Source of the DNA: Hydromonas duriensis
GTDB lineage: Bacteria; Pseudomonadota; Gammaproteobacteria; Burkholderiales; Burkholderiaceae
Reading direction: 5' to 3'
Length of the DNA: 64,000 nt
NCBI RefSeq assembly: GCF_004363775.1
Contig: NZ_SNZE01000007.1
Location: 1-64,000, forward strand
Of the stretch, positions 55,398 to 64,000 are shown piece by piece (position 1 is the stretch's first letter; every line of letters begins with the position of its first letter). The notes beneath the pieces are model-generated. The model worked only from the letters and a program-made list of their open reading frames with translations, made no database searches and had not been told where the DNA came from. The position numbers and the translations under genes are program-made.

Positions 55398-56306
55398 ATG
55401 ACCCATCAGAATAATAACAATAAATTACGCTTGGCTTTATGGGCGTTGGTGTTGCCGCCATTATTTTGGTCTGGCAACACTGTCTTGGGCAAGTTCACGG
55501 TTATTCACGTTCCGCCTTTGTTGCTCAATACGTTGCGTTGGGGCTTGGCAGCTGTATTGTTTGCGCCGTTTTCATGGGCTTATGTCAAACGCGATTGGGA
55601 TATTTTATTTAAACACCGTTGGCACATGCTGGGTTTTGCATTGACGGGGGCAGTGGGTTATAACTCGTTTTTGTATCTTGGGCTGCGCAGCACGAGTATT
55701 GTGAATGCTTCGCTGATTTTAGCAACCACCCCCGCTGTGTTTGGTGCTTTAACCGCGCTGTTATTGCGCGAGCGCATCACTGCTTGGCAATGGTTTGGTG
55801 CTTTGATTTCGATGTTGGGTGTTTTACAAATTGCGCTTCGTGGTGATTGGTTGGCTTTGGCGAGCTTGAACGTGCATCTTGGCGATGTGTATGTGTTTGC
55901 GGGTGTGCTGTCATACAGCTTGTACACGGTCTTTTTACGCTTTGTGCCGCGCGTGCATCCATTTGCGTTTATGCAGGTTTTTTTTACGCTGGGTTGTCTT
56001 GGAACTTTGTTATGGCTGACAATGAATGTGGCCTTTGGAGGTTCAGTCTCGATTGATGTTCCTTGGTCTGCTGTTGCTTGGCAAATTGGGTATATGGCTA
56101 TTTTTGCATCCATTGCTGCAACGTTTTTTTGGAACTTTGGCGTGAAATACGTGGGGGCCATTCGTGCGGGCTATTATATTAATTTGATTCCCGTGTTTAC
56201 TATTATTTGGGCGGTGTTTTTGGTGGGTGAAACCGTTAAGTTCTATCAGATGGTGGGCATGCTTGTGGTCTGTTTCGGATTGTTGTTGGCTTTAATCAAA
56301 AAATGA
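55398..56306 (+). CDS. EamA/DMT-family transporter
   Basis: A ten-helix inner-membrane transporter made of two EamA repeats; 302 residues from 55398. PLFWSGNTVLGKFTVIHVPPLLL opens repeat 1, and WQWFGALISMLGVLQIAL ends it. The alternative ATG at 55380 lies inside a CCCGC / GCGGG hairpin, so 55398 is preferred. Substrate unknown; family members export amino acids or other metabolites. Confidence 0.87.
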   Translation: MTHQNNNNKLRLALWALVLPPLFWSGNTVLGKFTVIHVPPLLLNTLRWGLAAVLFAPFSWAYVKRDWDILFKHRWHMLGFALTGAVGYNSFLYLGLRSTSIVNASLILATTPAVFGALTALLLRERITAWQWFGALISMLGVLQIALRGDWLALASLNVHLGDVYVFAGVLSYSLYTVFLRFVPRVHPFAFMQVFFTLGCLGTLLWLTMNVAFGGSVSIDVPWSAVAWQIGYMAIFASIAATFFWNFGVKYVGAIRAGYYINLIPVFTIIWAVFLVGETVKFYQMVGMLVVCFGLLLALIKK

Positions 56307-56410
56307 TTGTAGTAAATGGTTTTTTGCGCATAATGGGCTTGTTTTAATATAAGTTATTGCATGGTGTTCGTTCTATTTTTATGATGAACTTATCAAAATA
56401 AGGATAAAAT

Positions 56411-56686
56411 ATGCAGGTGTTGGATGAGTTGGCTTTGGCTGAACTGGACAAAATGGTGGCGCACACCGAAGATGTGTGCGGTTTAAATTGCCCATTGCCC
56501 ATTTTGAGGACTAAAAAAGCATTGGCTAAAATGTCGGGCGGGCAGCTGCTTAAGGTTTTGACGACGGATAAAGCTGCGGTGACTGATTTGGCTCAGTTTG
56601 CAAAACAGACGGGGCATGTACTCAAAGCGCAAGTACAAAAAAATGAATATATGGTGCATTATATTGTGCGCCGTATAGATGAATGA
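56411..56686 (+). CDS. TusA-family sulfurtransferase
   Basis: A 91-residue protein of the TusA/SirA/YedF fold. The active-site Cys lies in the CPxP motif of GLNCPLPILRTKKAL (about 22-36). The N-terminus is some 15 residues longer than typical TusA. It may carry persulfide sulfur for tRNA thiolation or another pathway; the partner is unknown. Ribosome site AAGGA. Confidence 0.88.
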   Translation: MQVLDELALAELDKMVAHTEDVCGLNCPLPILRTKKALAKMSGGQLLKVLTTDKAAVTDLAQFAKQTGHVLKAQVQKNEYMVHYIVRRIDE

Positions 56687-56714
56687 TAGAGATTTTAGAT
56701 ACAAGGGACTGTGA

Positions 56715-57596
56715 ATGAAAAAGGCAAATGTGTGGCTTTGGGGTAAATGGGCAATAGCCGTGGTGACCGTAACGGCACTGTCGGCGTGCGTTGAAATCAA
56801 ATCTGATGCGAAAATTGCGAGTGATAGCAAGGTGTCATTTAGCACCACGTATGATATGAGTAAAATTTTACCGACCCTACAACAAATAAGTAAGGACGGT
56901 GCAGAGGTTGCAAAGAATTTAAGTTGCGACAAAATGAATGAAAAACTGACCAAAGAGCTCAAGTGTAAAGACCTTGCTCCAGGTAAATTTGTCGTTTCAG
57001 GTGAGTTCACGGGTGATGCTGCTCATGGCATCAATGTGGATAAAGATAAAAATCAAATGTCTGTTGATGCCGTGCAATTGTTTAAAACGATTGCTGATTT
57101 GAATCCAGCTAAAAATGAAACGACAGAAGCCGACGCAGCCAGTATGGTGTTGCAGCGAGGTTTAGTGCCTGTAGCGGCTGATCAAGCGGCGACATATAAG
57201 CAAATGGGAATGGTGCTGGCTATGAATGTCACCATGCCTGCGGATGTGTTGACAATTGATGGGGTGGCTGCCAAGGACATTAAAGAGAATACAGTTGCTA
57301 TTAATTTTATTGATGTCGCGGGAAAGGATACTTATCTCATCACCAGTAAATTAACAAAGAGTCGTTTTATTTTTAAGATAATCTTCATTTTGTTATCTAT
57401 CGCCCTGTTGGTTGGTGCGGTGTTGTATTTGGTCAAGCGTAATAAAGCGCATAACCCAATTGCGCCTGCACCGAGCACACCTGCTGCGACAAATAATATG
57501 ATGGACGCGGCTCCAGCATCCCCTGAAAACGCCGAACAAAACAAGGTGGATGACTCGAAAAACGAGGTTGTGGACAAAGAGCCTCCCAAAGCATAA
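56715..57596 (+). CDS. Lipoprotein with a second C-terminal membrane helix, function unknown
   Basis: A 293-residue protein with no family that I recognise. Lipobox LSAC (Cys25) after a short signal. The middle part is exported and has a KxDAKIASDSKVSFSTTYDMSKI opening. A membrane helix lies near 217-238 (FIFKIIFILLSIALLVGAVLYL), then a Pro/Ala-rich cytoplasmic tail. A lipid anchor plus a C-terminal helix is an unusual topology. It starts 28 bp behind the TusA-like gene. Confidence 0.72.
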   Translation: MKKANVWLWGKWAIAVVTVTALSACVEIKSDAKIASDSKVSFSTTYDMSKILPTLQQISKDGAEVAKNLSCDKMNEKLTKELKCKDLAPGKFVVSGEFTGDAAHGINVDKDKNQMSVDAVQLFKTIADLNPAKNETTEADAASMVLQRGLVPVAADQAATYKQMGMVLAMNVTMPADVLTIDGVAAKDIKENTVAINFIDVAGKDTYLITSKLTKSRFIFKIIFILLSIALLVGAVLYLVKRNKAHNPIAPAPSTPAATNNMMDAAPASPENAEQNKVDDSKNEVVDKEPPKA

Positions 57597-57610
57597 CAAA
57601 GTAAAACATA

Positions 57611-57648
57611 ATCCGCTCAAATCCGAAAGGTAATGAGCGGATTTTTAT
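57611..57648 (+). terminator. Terminator after the unknown lipoprotein gene
   Basis: Stem ATCCGCTCA / TGAGCGGAT with a 14-base loop and TTTT. It covers the first in-frame ATG of the next gene, which argues for that gene's later start. Confidence 0.85.
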
Positions 57649-57659
57649 TGGAGTTGAAC

Positions 57660-58553
57660 ATGCCAGAATGGCTTAAGCAAGAGGTGTTGTATCAGTACAG
57701 CGTGCCTTTTTTTGTGTTGTTTATTGCAGCAGAAGTGATATTTTCAAGTGCCATGCAGTTGAGGCTGTATCAGACCAAGGACACGTTGACCAGTGTGGTT
57801 TTTGCTCTGTGCAATATCAGTTTAGACATGCTGATGAAACTGGTGTCTTTTGGCGTGTTGACTTGGGCATATTCGCACCGTGTTTTTGAAATGAGCAACC
57901 CGTGGTTGTACTGGGGACTGTTAGTGTTGCTGCAAGACTTTGCTTATTATGTGCAACACTACATGGACCATCGGGTTCGCCTGCTCTGGGCTGTGCATGT
58001 CACGCATCATAACTCGATGTACTTTAATTTGAGTACGGGCTTTCGCTCATCGGTGTTCCAGCCTTTATACCGCTTCGTATATTTTGTTCCAATCGCTTTG
58101 CTGGGCTTTACCCCCTTGCACATCATGTTCGTGTATGCTGCGACGCAAATTTATGGCAATTTAATTCATACCCGTGTGGTTGATAAAATGGGTTTTTTAG
58201 AAAAAATATTGGTAACGCCCTCGCATCACCGTGTACATCACGCTTCAAACGTACCGTATTTGGATAAAAATATGGGCATGTTGTTTATTTTTTGGGATAA
58301 AGCTTTTGGGACATTTACCCCTGAAGGGACAGATGTTCAACCGATTCACTACGGTTTGGTACATGATGTGGAAAAACGCTATGTAGCCAATTTGATTTTT
58401 CATGAGTTCAAGTCCATTGTGCAAGATGTGAGACAAGCCAATTTAACCTGGTATCAGCGCGCAAAATATATTTTTGGCCCACCAGGCTGGAGTCATGATG
58501 GACATAAACAAACCAGCAAACAGATGCAAGCGCAATGGTTGGCGCGGTTGTGA
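57660..58553 (+). CDS. Sterol desaturase / fatty-acid hydroxylase family protein
   Basis: A di-iron membrane oxygenase of 297 residues with several helices. Histidine clusters: HYMDH near 103, HVTHH near 116, and SHHRVHHA near 185. These eight-His proteins hydroxylate or desaturate lipids. The ATG at 57660 has GGAG six bases upstream and is preferred over 57633. Substrate unknown. Confidence 0.88.
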   Translation: MPEWLKQEVLYQYSVPFFVLFIAAEVIFSSAMQLRLYQTKDTLTSVVFALCNISLDMLMKLVSFGVLTWAYSHRVFEMSNPWLYWGLLVLLQDFAYYVQHYMDHRVRLLWAVHVTHHNSMYFNLSTGFRSSVFQPLYRFVYFVPIALLGFTPLHIMFVYAATQIYGNLIHTRVVDKMGFLEKILVTPSHHRVHHASNVPYLDKNMGMLFIFWDKAFGTFTPEGTDVQPIHYGLVHDVEKRYVANLIFHEFKSIVQDVRQANLTWYQRAKYIFGPPGWSHDGHKQTSKQMQAQWLARL

Positions 58554-58682
58554 GCATTATTCTGTTACAATGATAGACTTGATGCTAGATTCAGTCCCCG
58601 CATCATTTCAAACTTAGTAACACCTCACTGCTCGTGACTGACAATGTGTTTCACATGGCGGGCATCTCAAACTGAAAGAAAT

Positions 58683-58723
58683 ACAGCACTGATGCTGTTG
58701 TTGAGACAGGTGATGAACCTGTC
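58683..58723 (+). promoter_or_regulatory. Two small hairpins in the rhlE leader
   Basis: ACAGCA-CTGA-TGCTGT (58683-58698) and GACAGGT-GATGA-ACCTGTC (58705-58723) lie 30-70 bases before the rhlE start. Structured 5' leaders are known for helicase genes under cold-shock or self control. Function here is inferred only. Confidence 0.45.
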
Positions 58724-58753
58724 TTCATTCATTACAATATTTTAAAGAACACA

Positions 58754-60136
58754 ATGAAATTTAAAGAACTCGGCCTTGCCGATACCATCGTGCGCGCCAT
58801 CACCGAGCATGGCTATGATTCGCCCACACCGATTCAGGCGCAAGCCATTCCCGCAGTGCTTGCAGGTGGTGACTTATTGGCGGGCGCACAAACAGGCACA
58901 GGTAAAACAGCAGGTTTTGTTTTGCCATTATTGCAGAAGCTCTCAACCACTATCTCTGGTAAAAGTCAAAAACCTCGGGCGCTTATTTTGGCTCCCACCC
59001 GCGAGCTTGCTGCGCAAGTATTCGAAAATGTAGAAGTTTATGGCAAATATCTACCATTAAAAAGTATGGTCATGTTCGGTGGGGTTGGACTCAATCCACA
59101 AATCGCACAACTTAAAAAAGGCGTGGATATTTTAGTTGCGACACCTGGCCGCTTAATTGACCACCACAACCAAGGTCATATTGACTTATCAAAAATCGAA
59201 ATTTTAGTGCTTGATGAGGCTGATCGTATGTTGGATATGGGCTTTATCCATGATATCAAGCGTATTTTGAAGATGTTGCCTAGCAAACGTCAAAATCTAT
59301 TGTTTTCAGCGACATTCTCAGATGAAATTAAAGCGCTGGCTGACAATTTGCTTGATAAGCCTGCCATGATTGAGGTGGCGCGACGAAACTCTACGGTTGA
59401 GGTGATTGCACAAACGGTTTACCCTGTTGACCGTGATAAAAAGCGTCAGGTACTTGAACATTTAATTAAAACCAATAATTGGTTTCAGGTCTTGGTGTTT
59501 ACCCGTACCAAACACGGCGCGAATCGATTGGCTGAACAGCTTGATAAAAGCGGCATTAGTGCAATGGCGATTCATGGAAACAAAAGTCAAAGCGCACGCA
59601 CCAAGGCTTTGAGCGAGTTTAAAGACAATAAACTACAGGTGTTGGTTGCCACAGATATTGCAGCACGGGGTATTGATATTGACCAGCTGCCTCATGTGGT
59701 TAATTTTGATTTACCCAATGTTCCAGAAGATTATGTGCATCGGATTGGTCGAACAGGGCGCGCGGGTGCTACAGGTGAAGCCGTTTCATTGGTGTGTGTT
59801 GATGAGTTGAAGCTGCTCAAAGACATCGAAAAACTGATTAAACGAGAATTGCCACGCCAAGTGATTGCAGGTTTTGAACCTGATTTAACGGTCAAACCTG
59901 AACCGTTGCAGAAGCCGCGTCAAGGGCGAGGTGGCCAAGCGCATAATGCGCCTAAACCCGCAGTCAAGTCTCAATCAAAAGACTTGACTGCCTGTAATAC
60001 TCACTCGGCTCATAAAACGACAGCTCGACCCAAGGCGGCTGGCGGAGGTGGCTTCAATGCATCTGGGCAGCGTCATCATAGCAACGGCAATGGAAAAACA
60101 TCTGCACCGCGCCGCTCAGGAGGGCGTGGTCATTAA
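58754..60136 (+). CDS. rhlE: DEAD-box RNA helicase RhlE
   Basis: ATP-dependent RNA helicase for ribosome assembly and RNA turnover; 460 residues. Q motif [14 protein letters not shown] with TPIQAQAIP at 24-32; motif I AQTGTGKT near 44-51; motif II DEAD; motif III SAT; motif [11 protein letters not shown] basic Gly/Arg/Ser-rich tail (from about residue 385) is typical of RhlE. A strong terminator follows. Confidence 0.94.
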   Translation: MKFKELGLADTIVRAITEHGYDSPTPIQAQAIPAVLAGGDLLAGAQTGTGKTAGFVLPLLQKLSTTISGKSQKPRALILAPTRELAAQVFENVEVYGKYLPLKSMVMFGGVGLNPQIAQLKKGVDILVATPGRLIDHHNQGHIDLSKIEILVLDEADRMLDMGFIHDIKRILKMLPSKRQNLLFSATFSDEIKALADNLLDKPAMIEVARRNSTVEVIAQTVYPVDRDKKRQVLEHLIKTNNWFQVLVFTRTKHGANRLAEQLDKSGISAMAIHGNKSQSARTKALSEFKDNKLQVLVATDIAARGIDIDQLPHVVNFDLPNVPEDYVHRIGRTGRAGATGEAVSLVCVDELKLLKDIEKLIKRELPRQVIAGFEPDLTVKPEPLQKPRQGRGGQAHNAPKPAVKSQSKDLTACNTHSAHKTTARPKAAGGGGFNASGQRHHSNGNGKTSAPRRSGGRGH

Positions 60137-60181
60137 AACGGTGAATAAATTTTTTTTGTCACCTTATTTATCTTAAAACGA

Positions 60182-60212
60182 ACAATGCAGCCATATGGCT
60201 GCATTGTGTTGT
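60182..60212. terminator. Bidirectional terminator between rhlE and pit
   Basis: An 11-bp stem ACAATGCAGCC / GGCTGCATTGT with an ATAT loop; convergent genes on both sides. Confidence 0.8.
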
Positions 60213-60256
60213 TTACATCTGTATTTTTAAACCAAATACTTACTTTTTGTCACTAC

Positions 60257-61264
60257 TTAAAACAACTTTGTTCCAATCCACCAAGACACCGCAGCGATAA
60301 ATGCTGAAGCTGGAATGGTGAGAATCCATGCCCAAACGATATTACCTGCTAAACCCCAACGGACAGAAGAGAAGCGGTGAGTTGAACCGACACCTACAAT
60401 CGCGCCTGTAATGGTGTGAGTGGTCGATACAGGTACGCCCATTGCGGTCGCTGTAAATAAAGTGACAGCACCCGCTGTTTCAGCACAAAATCCACCAACA
60501 GGTTTGAGCTTGGTTAGTTTTTGCCCCATGGTTTTGACGATGCGCCAACCACCAAACAGCGTACCTAAAGCAATGGCACTAAAACATGTGTAGCCAACCC
60601 AAGATGGCAAGGCGTCATTTTGACCGATAATGCCACTTGCAATGAGTAACAACCAGATGATACCCATGGTTTTTTGTGCATCATTACCGCCATGCCCTAA
60701 GCTGTAAGCCGCTGCTGAAACCAATTGTAAACGACGGAACCAGCGGTCAACACGCGCAGGAGAGCTGCGGTAAAACAGCCATGACACGAGTAACATCAAA
60801 AGGGAACCAAGTAAAAAGCCCATTGCTGGAGCAATAAATATGAACAAAACTGTTTGAATGATTTTTTCACTTAATAACGCACCCACACCAGCTTTTGCGA
60901 CCGCGGCGCCAATTAAACCACCCATCAAAGCGTGTGATGATGAAGATGGAATGCCAAAGTACCACGTCACCACATTCCATATAATCGCACCTGCCAGTGC
61001 ACCAAAAATAACGTACTGGTCTACAACTGAACCGACAATAATGCCTTTACCGATGGAGGCAGCCACGGTGTGCGGCAACACATAAAACGCGATGAAGTTA
61101 AATGCCGCGGCCATCAAAACCGCGTGTTGTGGCTTCAGAACGCCCGTAGAAACGACGGTGGCGATTGAGTTCGCCGAGTCGTGAAAACCATTCATGAAGT
61201 CAAAAATCAAAGCAAGGATGACCAAAATAATCACCACATTCATGCTGATTTGCAAAGTTCCCAT
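60257..61264 (-). CDS. pit: PiT-family inorganic phosphate transporter
   Basis: Low-affinity phosphate (metal-phosphate) symporter, 335 residues, 9-10 helices. The PiT signature FDFMNGFHDSANSIATVVSTG is at about 21-41, and its second copy VSAAAYSLGHGGNDAQKTMG lies near 188. The STTHTITGAIVGVG segment is near 280. It follows the DUF47 gene by 45 bp in the same operon. Confidence 0.95.
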   Translation of the reverse strand: MGTLQISMNVVIILVILALIFDFMNGFHDSANSIATVVSTGVLKPQHAVLMAAAFNFIAFYVLPHTVAASIGKGIIVGSVVDQYVIFGALAGAIIWNVVTWYFGIPSSSSHALMGGLIGAAVAKAGVGALLSEKIIQTVLFIFIAPAMGFLLGSLLMLLVSWLFYRSSPARVDRWFRRLQLVSAAAYSLGHGGNDAQKTMGIIWLLLIASGIIGQNDALPSWVGYTCFSAIALGTLFGGWRIVKTMGQKLTKLKPVGGFCAETAGAVTLFTATAMGVPVSTTHTITGAIVGVGSTHRFSSVRWGLAGNIVWAWILTIPASAFIAAVSWWIGTKLF

Positions 61265-61309
61265 AATTAACGCCTGTAAAATTGAATATTGATGTTAACT
61301 ACTTGAGAA

Positions 61310-61936
61310 TTAAGCATTTTCAACCACAATGCCTTGAATGATGTTGGCCACATCTTCGCATTTATCGGTGATTGATTCGAGCAATTCATACACGGCTTTG
61401 TATTTAATCAGAGCCTTAACGTCCTCTTCTTCGCGGAATAGTTTTGACATGGCACTGCGCAAAATGCGGTCGCCGTCAGACTCAAGACGTTCTACTTCAG
61501 ACAAAATTTTGAGCATCGCACCTGCATTTTTCATGTTCTCGAGTAAAGCAACTGCTGAGCGTACGCGCTCACAGCATGCGACACCGATGGCGGCTAATTG
61601 TTTGGCTTCTTCTGTGCTATTGGTCACATAGTACAGAGATACTGTTTCAGCAACATCTTCCATCAAGTCAATCACGTCATCCATTGTCGTGGTCAATTTG
61701 AGCATGTCGTCACGGTCAAGCGGGGTGATGAATGTTTTGTGTAGCAAGTCTACTGTTTCGTAAGTGATGCGATCAGCACGTTTTTCATTTTCTTTAATGG
61801 CTGTCATGTGACGTTCAGCGTTACCCAAGTCGTTGAATAAATTGACAACTTCTTTTGAAGTGGTGACCAATAATTCAGCGTGTTGGTTAAACAAATCAAA
61901 AAATTTGCCTTCTTTGGGCATGAGTCGATTGAACAT
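61310..61936 (-). CDS. DUF47 PhoU-like protein, partner of Pit
   Basis: A 208-residue helical PhoU-domain protein (TIGR00153 group). It opens FNRLMPKEGKFFDLFNQHAEL and has ETVDLLHKTFITPLDRDDMLKL near 72-93. Genes of this type sit upstream of pit in many bacteria and probably tune phosphate uptake. AAAGGA ribosome site. Confidence 0.92.
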   Translation of the reverse strand: MFNRLMPKEGKFFDLFNQHAELLVTTSKEVVNLFNDLGNAERHMTAIKENEKRADRITYETVDLLHKTFITPLDRDDMLKLTTTMDDVIDLMEDVAETVSLYYVTNSTEEAKQLAAIGVACCERVRSAVALLENMKNAGAMLKILSEVERLESDGDRILRSAMSKLFREEEDVKALIKYKAVYELLESITDKCEDVANIIQGIVVENA

Positions 61937-62085
61937 GATGCGTCCTTTGTATATGGGCGAAAATTAAAATGATGTCAGTAAAATCCTGAACCGCAATATT
62001 TTACTACACTATTATTACAAAATGATGAAATGGTCATGAAGCATACGGTGAAAAAGGGCTTTTACGCTCACACACGTGATAGGGC

Positions 62086-62931
62086 TTACTTAAGACGATT
62101 TATCTCAATTGTCGTTTCTTGGGCGGCTTGTGCAGCGGCTTGTGCAAAATGCTCGTCATTTGAGGCATAAATAATTGCTCGAGATGAGTTAATCATTACA
62201 CCCGTTCCACGGGCGTTTAAGCCAGCCGCTAGAGTTGCGGCAAGGTCTCCGCCTTGTGCGCCGATACCGGGAATGAGTAAAGGCATATCGCCCACAATAT
62301 CGCGTACCTGTTTAATTTCATTTGGAAAGGTTGCACCGACGACGAGGGCGCATTGACCCGTTGCGTTCCATTGGTTTGCGACCAAATGCGCGACGTGTTG
62401 ATACAAGGGTTTGCTTTGGCCGTTGATGTCAACATTCAGAAATTGTAAATCACTGCCACCAGGGTTGGAGGTACGGCACAGCACAATGACACCTTTGTCG
62501 CTATATGCCAAATAAGGTTCAACTGAATCGAACCCCATGTATGGATTGACAGTGACGGCATCTGCTTTAAAACGCTCAAAGGCTTCTATGGCGTATTGCG
62601 CGGCGGTGCTGCCAATGTCGCCGCGTTTGGCATCTAGGATGACGGGAATATGAGGATGGTGTTTATGGCTGTATGCGATGAGTTCTTGTAGTGCATCTTC
62701 CGCATGGTGAGCAGAAAAATAAGCGATTTGTGGTTTGAAACTGCAGGCGTAGGGTGCAGTTGCGTCAATGATGGCTTGACCAAACTCGAAGAATGCACGT
62801 TCAGCGGGCATGTCGCGTAGTGGAGCGGGCATTTTAGTTATATCGGGGTCGATGCCGACGCAGAGCAGGCTGTTTTGAGTGTGCCAAGCATTATGGAGTT
62901 GGTCGATGAAGTTTGGGCGAGTTGTGTTCAT
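62086..62931 (-). CDS. pyrF: Orotidine 5'-phosphate decarboxylase (group 2)
   Basis: Last step of de novo UMP synthesis; 281 residues. Group 2 marks are [13 protein letters not shown] at about 23-35, the catalytic Lys in [12 protein letters not shown] near 103, and [15 protein letters not shown] following [12 protein letters not shown] block and PGIGAQGGD complete the phosphate site. Confidence 0.96.
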   Translation of the reverse strand: MNTTRPNFIDQLHNAWHTQNSLLCVGIDPDITKMPAPLRDMPAERAFFEFGQAIIDATAPYACSFKPQIAYFSAHHAEDALQELIAYSHKHHPHIPVILDAKRGDIGSTAAQYAIEAFERFKADAVTVNPYMGFDSVEPYLAYSDKGVIVLCRTSNPGGSDLQFLNVDINGQSKPLYQHVAHLVANQWNATGQCALVVGATFPNEIKQVRDIVGDMPLLIPGIGAQGGDLAATLAAGLNARGTGVMINSSRAIIYASNDEHFAQAAAQAAQETTIEINRLK

Positions 62932-62984
62932 GATTAGTGTTATTCGATGGAGTCGTTGGTGTTTTGATGTTTGTTTTTTGTTGA

Positions 62985-64000
62985 TTAGTTTGTATTTGCT
63001 GCTTGGCGAAAGTTCGCAATGCGTTCTTGCGTGGGCGGATGGTCGTCAAATAAATTGCCTATATTTAAACTTTTGTTTGGTTTGGCCGCGGCTGTGGGTT
63101 GTGTATTGGTGTCGGCCGATTCATTTGGATTGGCTTTTTTAGATAGTTCACTATCCAAAATAACGAAAAAATCGGCCAATTCGGCGGGGGACATTTGGTT
63201 GATTTTCATCATATAAATTGCATAGTTGTCAGCGTCGCGCTCAAAATCGCGCGAGTATTTACCTGAAAGAAGAGTGGCGGCTCCAAAATTGGCGATTGTG
63301 TTGCCATAGTCGCCTAACCAGTTGGCGATGGCAAAACTGACAATGCTGCTTTGTATGATATTGCGCATGCTGTGGCGGTGAGCAACGTGACCGAGTTCAT
63401 GGGCAAGTACGCCCATGGTTTGGTCATCGTTGGTTGTGATGTTTACCAATTCATCCAACAACACCACATCGCCAGAGGGTAGGGCGAAGGCGTTGGGGCC
63501 TGTGTCGGGCGAGCTGAAAAAATGCAGGGTGAATGGAATATCAGTATCTGGTTTTTTAAGCGCATTAAATTTGTTCAGTAACTCCGCTTGACGGGCTTTT
63601 GACAGTTTGGATGGAAGCAAATCGCCATCGCTTTCCATTTGTGCCAAGGCTTCTTTGCTGATGTCGTCGAGAATATGGCTGGGTAAGCGAGTTGAAATGT
63701 AGTTCGCAGCGGCGGGGAGGGCAAAAACATATAGGCTTGCGATTAGTCCTATAAAAACCAAAAAACTACCAAGGAGAAAACCCCAGCTGCGGTAATGGCG
63801 GTCAAACCAGCGCATGTTTTTAAGATGCGGTGTGTTTAGAGCGTCGAGTATGCGTTCGGCATCGGCATTGTCGTGAAACTCCAATGCCATATTGTTTGGC
63901 AAGTGAATGAAACGTCGACCATTGGGCGTGGAAAGGGTCGGGTTAATGTCTGTCGAGTGAATGGTAAACATCTGCTCGTTAGCGTGGATGATGAGTTGAC
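62985..64000 (-). CDS. M48-family metallopeptidase, 5' end beyond the window
   Basis: An inner-membrane zinc peptidase. [10 protein letters not shown] holds the zinc HExxH; the third ligand Glu lies in [13 protein letters not shown]. One or two membrane helices lie near [21 protein letters not shown]. An ATG at 63971 is possible, but the frame stays open to the edge (LIIHANEQ before it). The [17 protein letters not shown] segment looks like the end of the N-terminal domain this family carries, so the true start is probably outside. Confidence 0.9.
   Translation of the reverse strand, partial: QLIIHANEQMFTIHSTDINPTLSTPNGRRFIHLPNNMALEFHDNADAERILDALNTPHLKNMRWFDRHYRSWGFLLGSFLVFIGLIASLYVFALPAAANYISTRLPSHILDDISKEALAQMESDGDLLPSKLSKARQAELLNKFNALKKPDTDIPFTLHFFSSPDTGPNAFALPSGDVVLLDELVNITTNDDQTMGVLAHELGHVAHRHSMRNIIQSSIVSFAIANWLGDYGNTIANFGAATLLSGKYSRDFERDADNYAIYMMKINQMSPAELADFFVILDSELSKKANPNESADTNTQPTAAAKPNKSLNIGNLFDDHPPTQERIANFRQAANTN

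Overview
The window looks like chromosome of a moderately AT-rich betaproteobacterium, most likely order Burkholderiales. This rests on gene content and order: mdh divergent from a GntR regulator followed by sdhCDAB, prfB upstream of lysS, a CIRCE-controlled groESL, betaproteobacterial-type GlnB, and lysS-ribF. I cannot place it below order from sequence alone. Almost all of the DNA is coding, and terminators are mostly strong inverted repeats with T-runs.

Layout. 1-8.9 kb: a glycolate oxidase subunit gene with a decayed 5' end, an OmpR-type regulator with a degenerate receiver, photolyase, an OmpW-like porin, groEL/groES with CIRCE and a heat-shock promoter, a 2OG-Fe dioxygenase and ribF. 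9-17.3 kb: lysS, an Ivy-type lysozyme inhibitor, prfB with its programmed frameshift, pirin, an FMN reductase and ppc. 17.3-20.7 kb: a complete copper/gold-stress bufferin operon (bufA, DUF692 bufB, DUF2063 bufC, DoxX) followed by an ECF sigma factor and a tiny zinc-binding anti-sigma-like protein. 20.9-28.6 kb: an AraC regulator, a reductase, a secreted SnoaL-like protein preceded by a convincing yybP-ykoY (Mn2+) riboswitch, a Zn/Cd/Pb ATPase with its MerR regulator, glnB, an MFS transporter and tRNA-Arg(CCU).

28.7-40.8 kb is the accessory block. After about 830 bp of decayed DNA next to the tRNA comes a five-gene operon equivalent to E. coli yfaA-T-S-Q-P (related to the Pseudomonas mag operon): a membrane DUF2138 protein, a DUF1175 protein with an NlpC/P60-like Cys/His pattern, a 1578-residue alpha-2-macroglobulin with an intact CxEQ thioester motif, a DUF2300 protein combining penicillin-binding-like, SpoIID-like and HExxH segments, and a DUF2135 protein. 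A zinc-ribbon/SH3-like membrane protein and an IS3-type transposase fragment close the block. I read it as a periplasmic protease trap coupled to cell-wall enzymes, and it is my main candidate for an under-described system.

40.8-64 kb returns to core functions: mdh, gntR, sdhCDAB (with a REP-like hairpin pair between sdhA and sdhB), two tandem exported amidohydrolases, small lipoproteins, parE, a lytic transglycosylase, glyQ without an adjacent glyS, an EamA transporter, a TusA-like protein, a sterol-desaturase-type hydroxylase, rhlE, pit with its DUF47 partner, pyrF, and an M48 peptidase gene that runs off the right edge.
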